Assembly: GCF_013378075.1 (NCBI RefSeq)
Contig: NZ_CP051131.1
Span: 2,802,501-2,866,500 of the forward strand
Origin: Parasphingopyxis algicola
Lineage (GTDB): Bacteria; Pseudomonadota; Alphaproteobacteria; Sphingomonadales; Sphingomonadaceae
DNA: 64,000 nucleotides
Direction of reading: 5' to 3'
Part shown: positions 26,284 through 35,422 of the stretch, piece by piece
How positions within the stretch are numbered: the first letter of the stretch is position 1
Layout: the number at the start of each line of letters is the position of its first letter
Notes under the pieces: generated by a model
Databases searched by the model: none
Told to the model about the DNA's origin: nothing
Seen by the model: only the letters and a program-made list of their open reading frames with translations
Position numbers and translations under genes: made by a program

Positions 26284-28074
26284 ATGCGCAAGCTGCTCTC
26301 CTCCGACATCTCGCTCGCGCTGATCGTCGTCGTGCTGGTCGCGATGCTGCGGCTGCTGCCGGTCTGGACCGATATCGCGCATCGCGGGTTCGACCTGCTG
26401 TCGACGGCCGGGCAGCCGGTGCCCGCGGAACCCGGCATCGTCCTCGTCGCGATCGACGAGCCGAGCTTCTCGGAGATCGGCCTGCAATGGCCCTGGCCGC
26501 GCGAGATCCACGCCGATCTTATTAACGCATTGCGCGCGGCGGGCGCGCGCACGATCGGGTTCGACATCGTCTTCGCAGAAGAATCCGATCCCGCCGCCGA
26601 CGCGGCGCTCGCTGCTGCGGCCGGGCCCGATATCGTCTTTGCCGCCGATGAGTCGCTCACCGAAAGCGATTTCGGGACGATGCTCGTCCGCACCGAGCCC
26701 TTTCCCGCACTGATCGAGGCGGGCGCGATCAGCGGCATTGTCAGCATCTCGCTGGGCGGCGACGGCGTCGCACGCACCGTGCCGGCCTACGAAGACGGTT
26801 TCGCGTTACAGCTGCTCGAGGCCAGCGGCGGGGAACCGGTGCGGAATGCCGGCGGCGATCTGATCCAGTATTTCGGCCCGGCCGGCACCTATCCCCGCAT
26901 CTCCTACTATCAGGCACTCGATCCCGAGCGTTTCCTGCCGCCGGACATGTTGCGCGATGCCGTCGTGATCGTCGGCTACAATCTCCAGGCCTCGCCCGAG
27001 GTGGGCGAAACCGGCGTCGATGTCTTCGAATCGCCCTATACGCTGACCACGCGGCGGCTGATGCCCGGCCCCGAACTGCACGCGACGCTGTTCGACAATC
27101 TCCGGCACGGCCTCTCGATCCAGCCGCAGCCCGAATGGCTGGCGTGGATCGCGCTGCTGCTGGGGGTCGCGAGCGGGCTCGCCGCGTCGCGCCCGCAAAG
27201 CCCGGTCAGCAAGCTGGTCCTCGCGCTCGGGTTCTTGCTCGTGGCGGTGGGCACGAGCTGGCTGTCGCTCCGGTTCGGCCGGTTCTGGGTCTCGCCGGCC
27301 GAGCCGGCATTTGCGGCGGTGCTGACCGTCATGGCAATCGGCGGGCGCGATTTCGCCGCCGAACAGCGGCGGCGGCGCGAGATTCAGGGCGCCTTCTCCC
27401 AATATGTCGCGCCGGCCGTCGTCGAACAGCTGATCGCCAAGCCGGAACTGCTCAAGCTGGGCGGCGAGCAGCGCGAACTGACGATCCTCTTTGCCGATAT
27501 CCGAGGCTTCACCGCCATTTCGGAAGCGATGAAGGACGATCCCGAAGCGCTGGTCCGCCTGATCAACGACGTGCTGACCCCGCTCTCCGATATCGTCATC
27601 GCCCATGGCGGAACGATCGACAAATATATGGGCGATTGCATCATGGCCTTCTGGAATGCGCCGCTCGACGATCCCGACCATGCGATGCACGCGCTCGCGG
27701 CGAGCATGGCGATGCGCGCGGCGATGCCCGGCATCAATGCCGCGCTCGCCGGGCGCATGCCGCGGCGGAACGGCGAACCGATGGCGATCCGGATCGGCAT
27801 CGGCCTCAACACGGGGCGGTGCGTCGTCGGCAATATGGGATCGGACCAGCGGTTCGACTATTCGGCGCTCGGCGATGCGGTCAACACGGCGTCCCGGCTC
27901 GAAGCCAAGTGCAAGGATTACGGGGTCGGCATCGTGATCGGCCAGGCGACCGCGAATCTCGTTGGCGATGCCGTGTCGCTCGCCGAAATCGATCGCATCG
28001 CGGTGCGCGGCAAGGTCGAGGCGATTTCGGTATTCACGGTCGAGGATGCGATCCAGGCCGTGCCCGGTCAGTGA
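26284..28074 (+). CDS. CHASE2-domain adenylate/guanylate cyclase
   Basis: A 596-residue class III cyclase. A first helix (about 10-25) leads to a periplasmic CHASE2 sensor (about 30-290), then three helices (about 295-365), then the catalytic domain (about 390-575). Metal aspartates are visible in LFADIRGFTAI and in YMGDCIMAFWNAP; RFDYSALGDAVNTASRLE carries the transition-state region. It lies six bases after the FecR-TPR-barrel gene, so that protein may feed it a signal from the outer membrane. The product is probably cAMP; a cNMP-binding protein occurs in the window at 16775-18643, but no link is shown. Confidence 0.93.
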   Translation: MRKLLSSDISLALIVVVLVAMLRLLPVWTDIAHRGFDLLSTAGQPVPAEPGIVLVAIDEPSFSEIGLQWPWPREIHADLINALRAAGARTIGFDIVFAEESDPAADAALAAAAGPDIVFAADESLTESDFGTMLVRTEPFPALIEAGAISGIVSISLGGDGVARTVPAYEDGFALQLLEASGGEPVRNAGGDLIQYFGPAGTYPRISYYQALDPERFLPPDMLRDAVVIVGYNLQASPEVGETGVDVFESPYTLTTRRLMPGPELHATLFDNLRHGLSIQPQPEWLAWIALLLGVASGLAASRPQSPVSKLVLALGFLLVAVGTSWLSLRFGRFWVSPAEPAFAAVLTVMAIGGRDFAAEQRRRREIQGAFSQYVAPAVVEQLIAKPELLKLGGEQRELTILFADIRGFTAISEAMKDDPEALVRLINDVLTPLSDIVIAHGGTIDKYMGDCIMAFWNAPLDDPDHAMHALAASMAMRAAMPGINAALAGRMPRRNGEPMAIRIGIGLNTGRCVVGNMGSDQRFDYSALGDAVNTASRLEAKCKDYGVGIVIGQATANLVGDAVSLAEIDRIAVRGKVEAISVFTVEDAIQAVPGQ

Positions 28075-28277
28075 CCGTCCGGTCCGGACTCCGGGACCAC
28101 GTCGCGCAGATCATGTTCGATCCGCTGCCGGTCGAGCTCGGCGCATGGCGCGCCATATTTTGCGCGGCACTGGCTTTCGCGCCAGGCTTCGCCGTCGCTT
28201 TGCCAGTTCATCGTCGAGCAGGCGGCGCAGACCATGGCCACTCCGCCGGCGAGCGCCAACATCCTAACTCTCTTCAT
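28068..28277 (-). CDS. small predicted lipoprotein
   Basis: A 69-residue protein starting MKRVRMLALAGGVAM with a lipobox CAAC, then STMNWQSDGEAWRESQCRAKYGAPCAELDRQRI. Three cysteines remain in the mature chain. Its start at 28277 overlaps the HTH gene's end by 14 bases, and its stop overlaps the convergent cyclase stop by 7. I do not recognise a family. Codon pattern, signal and tight packing support a real gene. Confidence 0.6.
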   Translation of the reverse strand: MKRVRMLALAGGVAMVCAACSTMNWQSDGEAWRESQCRAKYGAPCAELDRQRIEHDLRDVVPESGPDGH

Positions 28278-28479
28278 CGCGGACAAACTCCAATATATCG
28301 CCGGGCTGGCAGTCGAGCGCATCGCAGATCTTGACCAGCGTATCGAACCGCACGCCGCGCACCTTGTTGGTCTTGATCATCGACAGCGCCTGTTCGGTCA
28401 GCCCGATCGTGGCGGCCAGCTCCTTGAGGCGCATCTTGCGCCGGGCCAGCATCACATCGAGGTTGATGACGATCCGCAT
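28264..28479 (-). CDS. Cro/C1-type helix-turn-helix regulator
   Basis: A 71-residue XRE-type protein: MRIVINLDVMLARRKM then RLKELAATIGLTEQALSMIKTNKVRGVRFDTLVKICDALDCQPGDILEF, the whole chain being one HTH domain of the YozG-like class. It begins 13 bases after the DUF2975 gene's stop. This DUF2975/HTH order is a familiar pair. The ribosome site is weak (CCCCGGGCGG). It is likely to repress its own operon through the palindrome at 29053-29079. Confidence 0.85.
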   Translation of the reverse strand: MRIVINLDVMLARRKMRLKELAATIGLTEQALSMIKTNKVRGVRFDTLVKICDALDCQPGDILEFVRDEES

Positions 28480-28492
28480 CCGCCCGGGGCCG

Positions 28493-29029
28493 CTACAGGA
28501 AACGCTCATTTTCATCGGCCGCCCGCTGTCCCGCGGCGAACACATGCGCGACGAAAACGAACAGCAGACCGATGAACAGTGCGCCCAGCTCGGGAGTCCC
28601 GAACTGGATCGAGAGCCGGCCGTCCATGTCCGGACTGCCGATCGAATAGATCAGGATATGCAGCGTCCGCTGCAGCGCACCGACGAACACCATCGCCAGC
28701 GCGATCCAGGCGAACCGCCGGAAACCGCGCACCGCCTCCCACGACAGGGGACGGTCCTTGGCCGCTTCCAGAAAGGTGCGTCGGAGCGCCAGCAGGCCAT
28801 AGGACCAGAGCAGCGCACCGGCGAGCGACACCGCAAGTCCGGCGAGGCGGGCGCCCGGTCCGAGCCGCGACAGATCGAAGCCATGGCCGAGATTGGCCGA
28901 CGCCGCGGGCGCCAGCGAGTCCCAGAAGACCCAGATCGCGATCGCGATCAGCGGCAGGGCGATGGCGCCGACAAGAGTGGCGAGGGCCAAAAACCTCGCG
29001 AAGCGGCGATGGGAAGCGATCTCTGTCAT
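28493..29029 (-). CDS. DUF2975 membrane protein
   Basis: A 178-residue protein with four predicted transmembrane helices (about 12-35, 62-85, 105-125, 145-167), matching DUF2975. It is co-directional with the Cro/C1 HTH gene, the usual partner. The promoter region holds a 27-bp palindrome. Function is unknown for the family; it may sense a membrane signal and relieve the HTH repressor. Confidence 0.8.
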   Translation of the reverse strand: MTEIASHRRFARFLALATLVGAIALPLIAIAIWVFWDSLAPAASANLGHGFDLSRLGPGARLAGLAVSLAGALLWSYGLLALRRTFLEAAKDRPLSWEAVRGFRRFAWIALAMVFVGALQRTLHILIYSIGSPDMDGRLSIQFGTPELGALFIGLLFVFVAHVFAAGQRAADENERFL

Positions 29030-29052
29030 AGCGAATCATGGCTTATAGTCGA

Positions 29053-29079
29053 TAAAATTAAAGTATCACTTTAATTTTA
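29053..29079. promoter_or_regulatory. 27-bp perfect palindrome before DUF2975-HTH operon
   Basis: Arms TAAAATTAAAGT and ACTTTAATTTTA are perfect 12-bp complements around ATC. It is strikingly AT-rich against the surrounding DNA and begins 24 bases upstream of the DUF2975 ATG. It would overlap the promoter and is the best candidate operator for the small HTH protein. As RNA it could also form a hairpin. Confidence 0.7.
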
Positions 29080-29149
29080 CAAAACAAGAATTGAATTCGG
29101 TATGGGATGGAAGGCGTGACGGCGGTCGCTTGCGAGCAGGTAGCCGAAC

Positions 29150-30052
29150 TTATTGGCGTCCCGGACCGTCCGACAGAAACCGGCGCGCACGGGCCGGTAT
29201 CCGGCCGAAATAATCGGGGGCGGGCAGCCGGGGCGGGGCGAACTCCCGGCCGCGGATCCGCGCATATTCGGCGCGGAATTCCGGCATCGGGTGCTCGGCC
29301 ATCGGAACGTTGGTCGCCACGCCGCCGTGGAACTGATGAAACGAACCCTCGCCCAGGATCACGATCGGCTGGATTCCGGGCGCGGCGAGGATCCGGTGCA
29401 GGAAGTCCTGGTTGACGAGGCCGCCGCCCGGGGACTGGAAGCGTTCGTCGAAACCGCCAAGGCGCCGGTAGCTGTCGCGGCGCATCGCGAACCAGCTGCA
29501 TTCGCTCGGCATGCCGCCGCGAAAGCCGCAGCGCGAGGACGGGGCCAGTGTGGCGATGTCGAAGAGCGCATAGCCGGCCCCGCGCCAGTCGATCGACGCG
29601 AGCAGGGCGTCCTCGGTATCCTGGTCGTAGCCGTCGAGCATCGAAACGTTTTGGACGTCGGGACCCAGATGCCAGGCCAGCGTCAGGGCGAAAGGGTCGG
29701 GCCGGGTGGCGGCCGCCCCGATGGTCGCGGCGACGAGACCGGGGGACACCATGCGCGCGCCGTCGACGATCACCGCGACCAGTTCGCCCCGCGCCGTATC
29801 GATCCCGCGGTTTACCGCTGCGGCGGGCGAGGGCGAACCGGTTTCGAAAAGGATATGGCGGAAATTGCGGCCGAAGCCGGTGACGAAACCGGCATCGAGC
29901 GGTTTGCGCGATCCGTTGTCGATCGCGATCACCTCATAGTCGTCCGGGCCGACATTGCGCTGATATGCCGGCGAGAGCGTGAACAGGGTCCGTTCGGCTT
30001 CGCGGCGCATTTCGTGGAATATCACGACGATCGAGAGCGCGGGTTTCTGCAT
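29150..30052 (-). CDS. GT2-type glycosyltransferase
   Basis: A 300-residue glycosyltransferase family 2 protein. PALSIVVIFHEMRREAERTL opens the GT-A fold; YEVIAIDNGSRKP and VAVIVDGARMVSPG carry the nucleotide-sugar site (D-G in place of D-x-D). GGFDERFQSPGGGLVNQDF is the acceptor-side ED/QD-like segment. ATG 30052 is preferred to ATG 30082 because it starts at the family's first strand; neither has a strong ribosome site. It follows the sulfotransferase-GT2 fusion on the same strand and may modify the same surface glycan. Substrate unknown. Confidence 0.85.
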   Translation of the reverse strand: MQKPALSIVVIFHEMRREAERTLFTLSPAYQRNVGPDDYEVIAIDNGSRKPLDAGFVTGFGRNFRHILFETGSPSPAAAVNRGIDTARGELVAVIVDGARMVSPGLVAATIGAAATRPDPFALTLAWHLGPDVQNVSMLDGYDQDTEDALLASIDWRGAGYALFDIATLAPSSRCGFRGGMPSECSWFAMRRDSYRRLGGFDERFQSPGGGLVNQDFLHRILAAPGIQPIVILGEGSFHQFHGGVATNVPMAEHPMPEFRAEYARIRGREFAPPRLPAPDYFGRIPARARRFLSDGPGRQ

Positions 30053-30115
30053 CACGCGATGCCCTAAGAAACTCCGTCGCATCTGTGAAGCACGGCTGCG
30101 TCGCCGGCAGCGGGT

Positions 30116-32986
30116 TCAGTCGCTCAGCGCGTTGGCGAGCAGATGTTTCGACCGGTTGCCCAGCGATCCGCCGATCAGGAAGGTAACCCACGTCTCGACG
30201 GTCGGGCTGTCGGACGTGTCGAATTCCTCGCGCAGGATCCGGTGCCAGTCTCGCAACAACAGCCGATAGATCGAGGTGGCCAGGGTTGGCCGGCGTTGGG
30301 ATGGCGGCAAATGGCTGGCGTTGAACGCGGCGATCCGGATGCCGTCGATCAGCCGCTCGAGATTGCCCATGCTGTTGGTGGTCGAGGACTGGTGTTCGCG
30401 ATGGCTGCACAATATTTCGGGATCGTACCAAATCTCACCAAGCGCGGACAGCCGCGCCCACATCTCCCAGTCGAACGCGAAGGTCGACGCCGGCAGAAAA
30501 CCGCCGATCCGTTCATAGGCGCTCCGGCGGACAATGATCGCCGGAAACAATATCTGCTGGCGGGCGGCGATCTTTCTCGTAAAATTGTCGACAACTCCCG
30601 GATCCTGTTGGAGTATGGGCTGGTCGCCGCGGTGTCGGCCGTCCGCGTCGACCGTCCTTGCCCGGCAAAAGGCGGCGACGAGCCGTTCCTTGACCATCAG
30701 CGGCGGCAGCAGCTTTCGATAAAATCCTTCGCCGACGAAATCGTCCTGATGCAGGACATGAATGAATTCCCCGCGGGCCAGGTTGAGGCAGCGATTGTGG
30801 TTGTCGACGATACCCAGATTGCTCTTGTTCGCGATGAAGCGGACCTGCGGCGAAAATTCCTCGGCAACTGTTTTCGCCCGGTCGTCATCCGATGCGTCAT
30901 CGACAACCATGATCTCGATTTCGCCCGCGTCCAGCTTCTGCGCCACCAGGCTCTCGAGCGATTGTCTGAGCCAGCCCGGGTCCGCGACATTGTGAACGGG
31001 GATCATCACGGAAACCAGCGGCCGCCGACGGTTCGCGCCTATGAGCCCGGCCAGTTTCGACCGCCAGGTGTCGTGAGACGGCGATGAGCGAACAGGGGGC
31101 GGTGTGCCGATCGCAGCATCCGCCGCCGGGCCAGCGCCGAACCCTTCAATGTCCGAAAACCCGGAGTCGCAGGATTCGCCGGCCAGCTCCTGGGCCCGGT
31201 TCCACGACAGGAGTATCGCCAGCTCTTCGACCTGCTCCCGGTCGCGCAGAAAGGTCTCTCCGTCGATCAGATACGTCTCGAGTTCGTCAGCGCCGGCCGC
31301 GTCGTTCCCTCCGTTCGCCAATCCGATAGCGCGGCGGCTGAGCTCCACGGCGCGGGATTGCGAATAGGCTGCGCCATGGAGATTGCCGATGCCGAGCTGA
31401 AGGTCCGCAAGATCGCAATGATGTTTGGCAACGGCCGGTTCGGCCGCGATACACCGGCGCGTCAACTCGATGGCATCGCGATATTTGCCGCGCCGCGCGA
31501 GCAGCGCCTGGTAGGGATGGAGATAATCGGGATCCGTACCCCCCCGGGCGATCGCCTTTTCGAACATTTTTTCGGCGCGATCGAGCTTCCGCGCGGCAAC
31601 GAGGCTTTTCGCCAATTGTCGCAGCAGCTCGGGATTGTCCGGTGAGGATTTGACTGCGCGTTCGGCAATCTCAACCGCCGCTTCCGGGCGATCGGCCCGG
31701 AGCAGCGTTTCGCTGTAGGCTTTCAGATATTCCGCCTTGGCCGGCGCCAGTTCGATCGCCCGGCCAAAGGCGTCGGCTGCCTCTTCAGGACGATCGTCTT
31801 CGGCAAGCATCCTCCCGAGGAGCAGATAATCCTCCGCGTGATCCGGTTCGATCGCGAGTAATTGGCGCATCGCGTTCGCCGCATCTTCCGACCGGCCGAA
31901 TCGGCGGAGAGTTCTCGCCCAGGACCGCAGGTAGCGGGGTTCCTCGCCATACAGCTTCACGGCCCGGGCATAGGCGCGTTCGGCTTCCTCGATCTCCTCA
32001 TTCTGTTCGAGCAACGAACCCAGGTGATACTGGTGCCGGGCGATGCGCGGATCGATCTCGACCGCCTTGCGGGCCGCTGCGATCGCGTCCTCCAAAGCGC
32101 CGTCTTCCGCATTCTCGCGGCTTTGCTGGATCCAGAAGAGCGGAATCTTGTCGCGATAGATCGATGCGCCTTCGTCCGGACTTCGGTTAAGCCAGGTTTT
32201 CGCCCAGACGGCGCGGAGTTCGTCGAACTCGTCCGACACGGCGTCGAGCCCCCGTTCGGTATCCTTGAACAGCGCGTAGAGCTTTCTGACCGGCGCCCAG
32301 ACCCGCTTCGATCGAAAGAAATCCCCGTCCGACACCTCTTCATGCCGATGCCGGGGGCTCAGAAAGCCGTCGATCGCCTCGGCTACATCGTCGGCAATTC
32401 CGTCCGGACCGACGATGTCCGTCATGCCGGGGCCGTGCAGGACGGACCTCCAGTCGGCGAGCAAATCCCCAAAATGAACCAGCGTCCGGGGGCGGTCGCG
32501 CGTATGATACTCGGCTTCCGTCATATAGCTTTGCCAGAGCAGGATCGCATGGTTTCGTTGCATGGCGTCGCGTTTCCGCAACGAGCCGGCGACCTCCAGC
32601 GGATTGCGGCAGGCGACGACAAAGTGCGGGCGATAGCCGCGCTTCTCGAACACCGTGCGCCATAGCGGCAGCAGCCGTGAAAAACGGGGGTCCTTGATGA
32701 CGATGCGGTCGGCGTCGCCGAACTGGTCTCCGACCAGATCTGCGGCCTCGTCGACAACAGCCTCCAACTCGGCCCGGTCCCGCCAGCCTTCGGGCAGCGG
32801 TTTCGGATCGGCCCAGACCCGGTCGAGCATGCCCATCAGCCGATTGTTGAGACTGACGATCGGGGAAGATTCCCAATGGCCGAGCCGATTCGCTTCGGAG
32901 GGCCGCATCATGGTCCTGGCCTTGGTCCAGCCCGCGAGATCGATCACGCGCGCCAGTGCCGACGTGCCCGAACGGTGCATCCCCAA
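30116..32986 (-). CDS. sulfotransferase / TPR / GT2 glycosyltransferase fusion
   Basis: A protein of at least 956 residues with three parts. Residues 1-220 are a PAPS-dependent sulfotransferase: P-loop GMHRSGTSAL and the 3'-phosphate motif VVACRNPLEVAGSLRKR. Residues about 290-560 are TPR repeats. Residues about 640-900 are a GT2 glycosyltransferase (PLVSVMIPVHNVAD, VVDDASDDD, HVLHQDDFVGEGFY). The first legal start is TTG 32986, inside the P-loop region. Codons upstream (RVIERKAVIIL) continue the expected first strand back to a stop near 33050 without an ATG, GTG or TTG. So the true start is unclear. It probably makes and sulfates an extracellular sugar. Confidence 0.82.
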   Translation of the reverse strand: MGMHRSGTSALARVIDLAGWTKARTMMRPSEANRLGHWESSPIVSLNNRLMGMLDRVWADPKPLPEGWRDRAELEAVVDEAADLVGDQFGDADRIVIKDPRFSRLLPLWRTVFEKRGYRPHFVVACRNPLEVAGSLRKRDAMQRNHAILLWQSYMTEAEYHTRDRPRTLVHFGDLLADWRSVLHGPGMTDIVGPDGIADDVAEAIDGFLSPRHRHEEVSDGDFFRSKRVWAPVRKLYALFKDTERGLDAVSDEFDELRAVWAKTWLNRSPDEGASIYRDKIPLFWIQQSRENAEDGALEDAIAAARKAVEIDPRIARHQYHLGSLLEQNEEIEEAERAYARAVKLYGEEPRYLRSWARTLRRFGRSEDAANAMRQLLAIEPDHAEDYLLLGRMLAEDDRPEEAADAFGRAIELAPAKAEYLKAYSETLLRADRPEAAVEIAERAVKSSPDNPELLRQLAKSLVAARKLDRAEKMFEKAIARGGTDPDYLHPYQALLARRGKYRDAIELTRRCIAAEPAVAKHHCDLADLQLGIGNLHGAAYSQSRAVELSRRAIGLANGGNDAAGADELETYLIDGETFLRDREQVEELAILLSWNRAQELAGESCDSGFSDIEGFGAGPAADAAIGTPPPVRSSPSHDTWRSKLAGLIGANRRRPLVSVMIPVHNVADPGWLRQSLESLVAQKLDAGEIEIMVVDDASDDDRAKTVAEEFSPQVRFIANKSNLGIVDNHNRCLNLARGEFIHVLHQDDFVGEGFYRKLLPPLMVKERLVAAFCRARTVDADGRHRGDQPILQQDPGVVDNFTRKIAARQQILFPAIIVRRSAYERIGGFLPASTFAFDWEMWARLSALGEIWYDPEILCSHREHQSSTTNSMGNLERLIDGIRIAAFNASHLPPSQRRPTLATSIYRLLLRDWHRILREEFDTSDSPTVETWVTFLIGGSLGNRSKHLLANALSD

Positions 32987-33132
32987 TATTATAACGGCCT
33001 TCCGTTCGATAACCCGCGGCTCCTGTCTCGACGAAGCCGCGCATTGCTACCGCCGAATCGGCAGTACCACGGTCTTCACTTTATCCCGCACGGAAGATGT
33101 CGACCTATATCACCGAAAATCGCAAACGGAAA

Positions 33133-33816
33133 TCAGGCCGGATCGGCCGAACGGCGTGTCCCGGAAGATGGTGAGTCGAGCCATCGGGCCAGCCGGACCA
33201 GCAGAATGATCAGCGGTGGCACGAGGATCGCCGACAGGGCCACCTTCGCCAGCATCTGGCCGAGGAGCAGCGAGCCGATCGGAAATTCGCCGTAAAAGGC
33301 GAGCGTAATGAAGATGAGCGTGTCGACGGACTGGCTCAGCGCCGAGGCGATCGCGCCGCGCGCCATCATGCCGACGCTGCCGTCGCCCGTGGCGCCGCGC
33401 AGCGCGGAGAAAATCCAGACATTGAGGAGCAGCGACACGCCATAGGCGACGGGCCCGGCCGCCATGATCCGCGGCGTTTGCGACAATACCCGCTCGAACG
33501 CGGAGAGGTTTTCCGGCGGCATTTCGGCCGAAGCCGGCAGCGACAGGACCAGGAAGATCAGGAGGATCGACAGGGCCAGCGGGAAAAAGCCGAACAGCAC
33601 CAGCCTGTCCGCCGTCCTGCGGCCATGGACCTGCGCCACGGCGCTCGACAGCACGACCAGCATGAGAAAGGCGAAGATCCCCGATTCGACGGCGAGCGGT
33701 CCGAGCGCGACCTGTTTGAAGGCCAGCACGCCGGCGATGCAGGTCATCCCGCCATAAAGGATTGAAAAAATGAAGAGCGAGCGCGATAGCGGCGCCGGGG
33801 TCGATGCAGTTGCCAT
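33133..33816 (-). CDS. yhhQ: queuosine precursor transporter (VUT/YhhQ family)
   Basis: A 227-residue inner membrane protein with six helices. It matches the VUT family: FSILYGGMTCIAGVLAFKQ, VLSSAVAQVHGRRTADRLVLFGF, and ALSQSVDTLIFITLAFYG with the family S-Q-x-V-D-T motif. YhhQ takes up preQ0/preQ1 for tRNA queuosine synthesis. ATG 33816 follows AGGGGACGCC. Its leader and first codons are partly duplicated at 35440-35553. The 222-base gap to the divergent channel gene shows no recognised preQ1 riboswitch. Confidence 0.88.
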   Translation of the reverse strand: MATASTPAPLSRSLFIFSILYGGMTCIAGVLAFKQVALGPLAVESGIFAFLMLVVLSSAVAQVHGRRTADRLVLFGFFPLALSILLIFLVLSLPASAEMPPENLSAFERVLSQTPRIMAAGPVAYGVSLLLNVWIFSALRGATGDGSVGMMARGAIASALSQSVDTLIFITLAFYGEFPIGSLLLGQMLAKVALSAILVPPLIILLVRLARWLDSPSSGTRRSADPA

Positions 33817-33856
33817 CGGCGTCCCCTATCCTGTTCGCCGTCCCAACAAAAGAGGG
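33742..33856. repeat. copy A of duplicated yhhQ leader and 5' coding segment
   Basis: About 115 bases covering the ribosome-site leader and first 24 or so codons of the queuosine-transporter gene. It aligns along its whole length with 35440-35553, sharing runs such as ATAAAGGATTGAAAAAATGA and GCGAGCGCGATAGCGGCGC. This is the copy inside the intact gene. Confidence 0.85.
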
Positions 33857-34038
33857 CCGGGAAAAGAGCGACCCAATCGGCCGAGACAAATGCAATGGTC
33901 CGGCAACCGGCGATGCGGCCGTCCGGATGATCGCTCCGGCCAATACCACCGAACGCGCGCGAGAGGCGTTACGCATCCGATCGATGCCCGTCTCCGAAAC
34001 GGCTTATCAAGGCGCCCGAATCGTGCCACGCTAAGCGG

Positions 34039-35415
34039 ATGAGTTTGCGCTCCCTTTTGCTGCTGCTATGCCTGATGCTGTGCCTCGTTGCGGCACCCGC
34101 CGCCGCTCAGGACCTGCTGACCGGCGAGGCGGAGCCGAGCCCCGAACCGCCCGAACAGGCTATCGAACTGTCCAGCGAGGGTCCGGCCGACGGCGAAATC
34201 GCCGACCGGATCGCGGACATTTTCGGCCAGATCGACGCGCTTTCCGAGGTCTCGGTCGAATCCAGGGCGGGGGTCGTTACGCTGGCCGGACCGGTCCCGA
34301 CCGCCGACGACATAGCGCGGGCCGAAGCGATCGCGTCGCGCGTGACGGGTGTGGTCACGGTCGAAAATGAAATCGAGCGCAATCTCGATGTCGAGACCAA
34401 TGTCGCGCCGACACTGGTCGCGTTCCAGGAAAATCTGCGCGGCTTCGCCAATGCGCTGCCGCTCGTCGCGGTCGCCTTCGGCATCGCCATCCTGATCGGC
34501 CTGCTCGGCTATTGGATCGCGGCGCGCAAGCGGCTCTGGCAGTGGATCGCGCCCAATGTCTTCATGGCCGAGCTCGTCGCGACCTCGATCCGGTTCCTGT
34601 CGATCGTCATCGCCATGCTCGTCCTGATGCAGATCCTCGGGGCTACCGCGCTCCTGGGCGCGGTGCTCGGCGGCGCCGGCGTGATCGGGCTGGCGATCGG
34701 CTTCGCCGTCCGCGATACCGTCGACAATTATGTATCAAGCCTGATGCTCAGCCTGAGACAGCCCTTTCGCGCGAACGACCATATCGTCGTCGATTCCCAC
34801 GAGGGGCGCGTCGTGCGGCTCACCTCGCGGGCGACGATCCTGATGACGCTCGACGGCAACCATCTGAGGGTGCCCAATTCGGTCGTCTTCAAATCGGTGA
34901 TCCTCAACTATACGCGCAACCCGGAACGGCGCTTCGCGTTCGAGCTCGGCATCGATGCCGAAGACGACGCGGCGGACGGGATCGCCGTCGGGCTTGCCGC
35001 GCTCAACGACCTTCCGTTCGTCCTCTCCACGCCCGAAGCGAGTGGAGTCATCCATGATGTCGGCGATTCGAATATCGTGCTGACCTTTCACGGCTGGCTC
35101 GATCAGACAGACACCGATTTCCACAAGGGCCGCAGCAAGGCGATTCAGGCGGCCAAGGCGGCGCTGGAGGAACAGGGCTTCGCGCTGCCCGAACCGATCT
35201 ACCGGCTGCGTTTCGACGACATGGCGCCGCTGCCGATCAAACGGGCGCTGTCCGGTGAAAGCGGCCGGCAGCCGCAGCCGGCCAAGGCGCCGCCGCCCGA
35301 TACCGCCGAAGATCAGGACACCGCGCCCGACACGCATATCGAACGGCTGGTGGCGGAAGAAAGGGCCGAAACCGCCGACAAGGATCTGTTGGACGACAGT
35401 CGGCCGATCGAATAG
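34039..35415 (+). CDS. MscS-family mechanosensitive channel with BON domain
   Basis: A 458-residue exported membrane protein. A signal peptide ends APAAAQ (about residue 24). A BON domain follows (about 50-115; VSVESRAGVVTLAGPVPTADD), then three helices (about 138-160, 175-200, 205-230). The pore helix is GAVLGGAGVIGLAIGFAVRDTVDNYVSSLML, then the MscS beta domain (RANDHIVVDSHEGRVVRLTSRATILMT). The C-terminal 50 residues are charged and probably disordered. It releases solutes under osmotic stress. The periplasmic BON domain may tether it to the envelope. It diverges from yhhQ with 222 bases between. Confidence 0.92.
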   Translation: MSLRSLLLLLCLMLCLVAAPAAAQDLLTGEAEPSPEPPEQAIELSSEGPADGEIADRIADIFGQIDALSEVSVESRAGVVTLAGPVPTADDIARAEAIASRVTGVVTVENEIERNLDVETNVAPTLVAFQENLRGFANALPLVAVAFGIAILIGLLGYWIAARKRLWQWIAPNVFMAELVATSIRFLSIVIAMLVLMQILGATALLGAVLGGAGVIGLAIGFAVRDTVDNYVSSLMLSLRQPFRANDHIVVDSHEGRVVRLTSRATILMTLDGNHLRVPNSVVFKSVILNYTRNPERRFAFELGIDAEDDAADGIAVGLAALNDLPFVLSTPEASGVIHDVGDSNIVLTFHGWLDQTDTDFHKGRSKAIQAAKAALEEQGFALPEPIYRLRFDDMAPLPIKRALSGESGRQPQPAKAPPPDTAEDQDTAPDTHIERLVAEERAETADKDLLDDSRPIE

Positions 35416-35422
35416 AATTCGG

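Noticed and set aside
23716-26511. 931-codon minus-strand open frame
   Set aside because: Mirror of the FecR-TPR-barrel gene; no motif, and the opposite strand has signal peptide, domain hallmarks and aromatic terminus.
28068-29029. HTH plus small genes as a toxin-antitoxin module
   Set aside because: The partner is a four-helix DUF2975 membrane protein and the third gene a lipoprotein; no toxin fold is seen.
33817-34038. preQ1 riboswitch before the queuosine transporter gene
   Set aside because: I could not find the short pseudoknot pattern in the leader; the region only shows the duplicated leader sequence.
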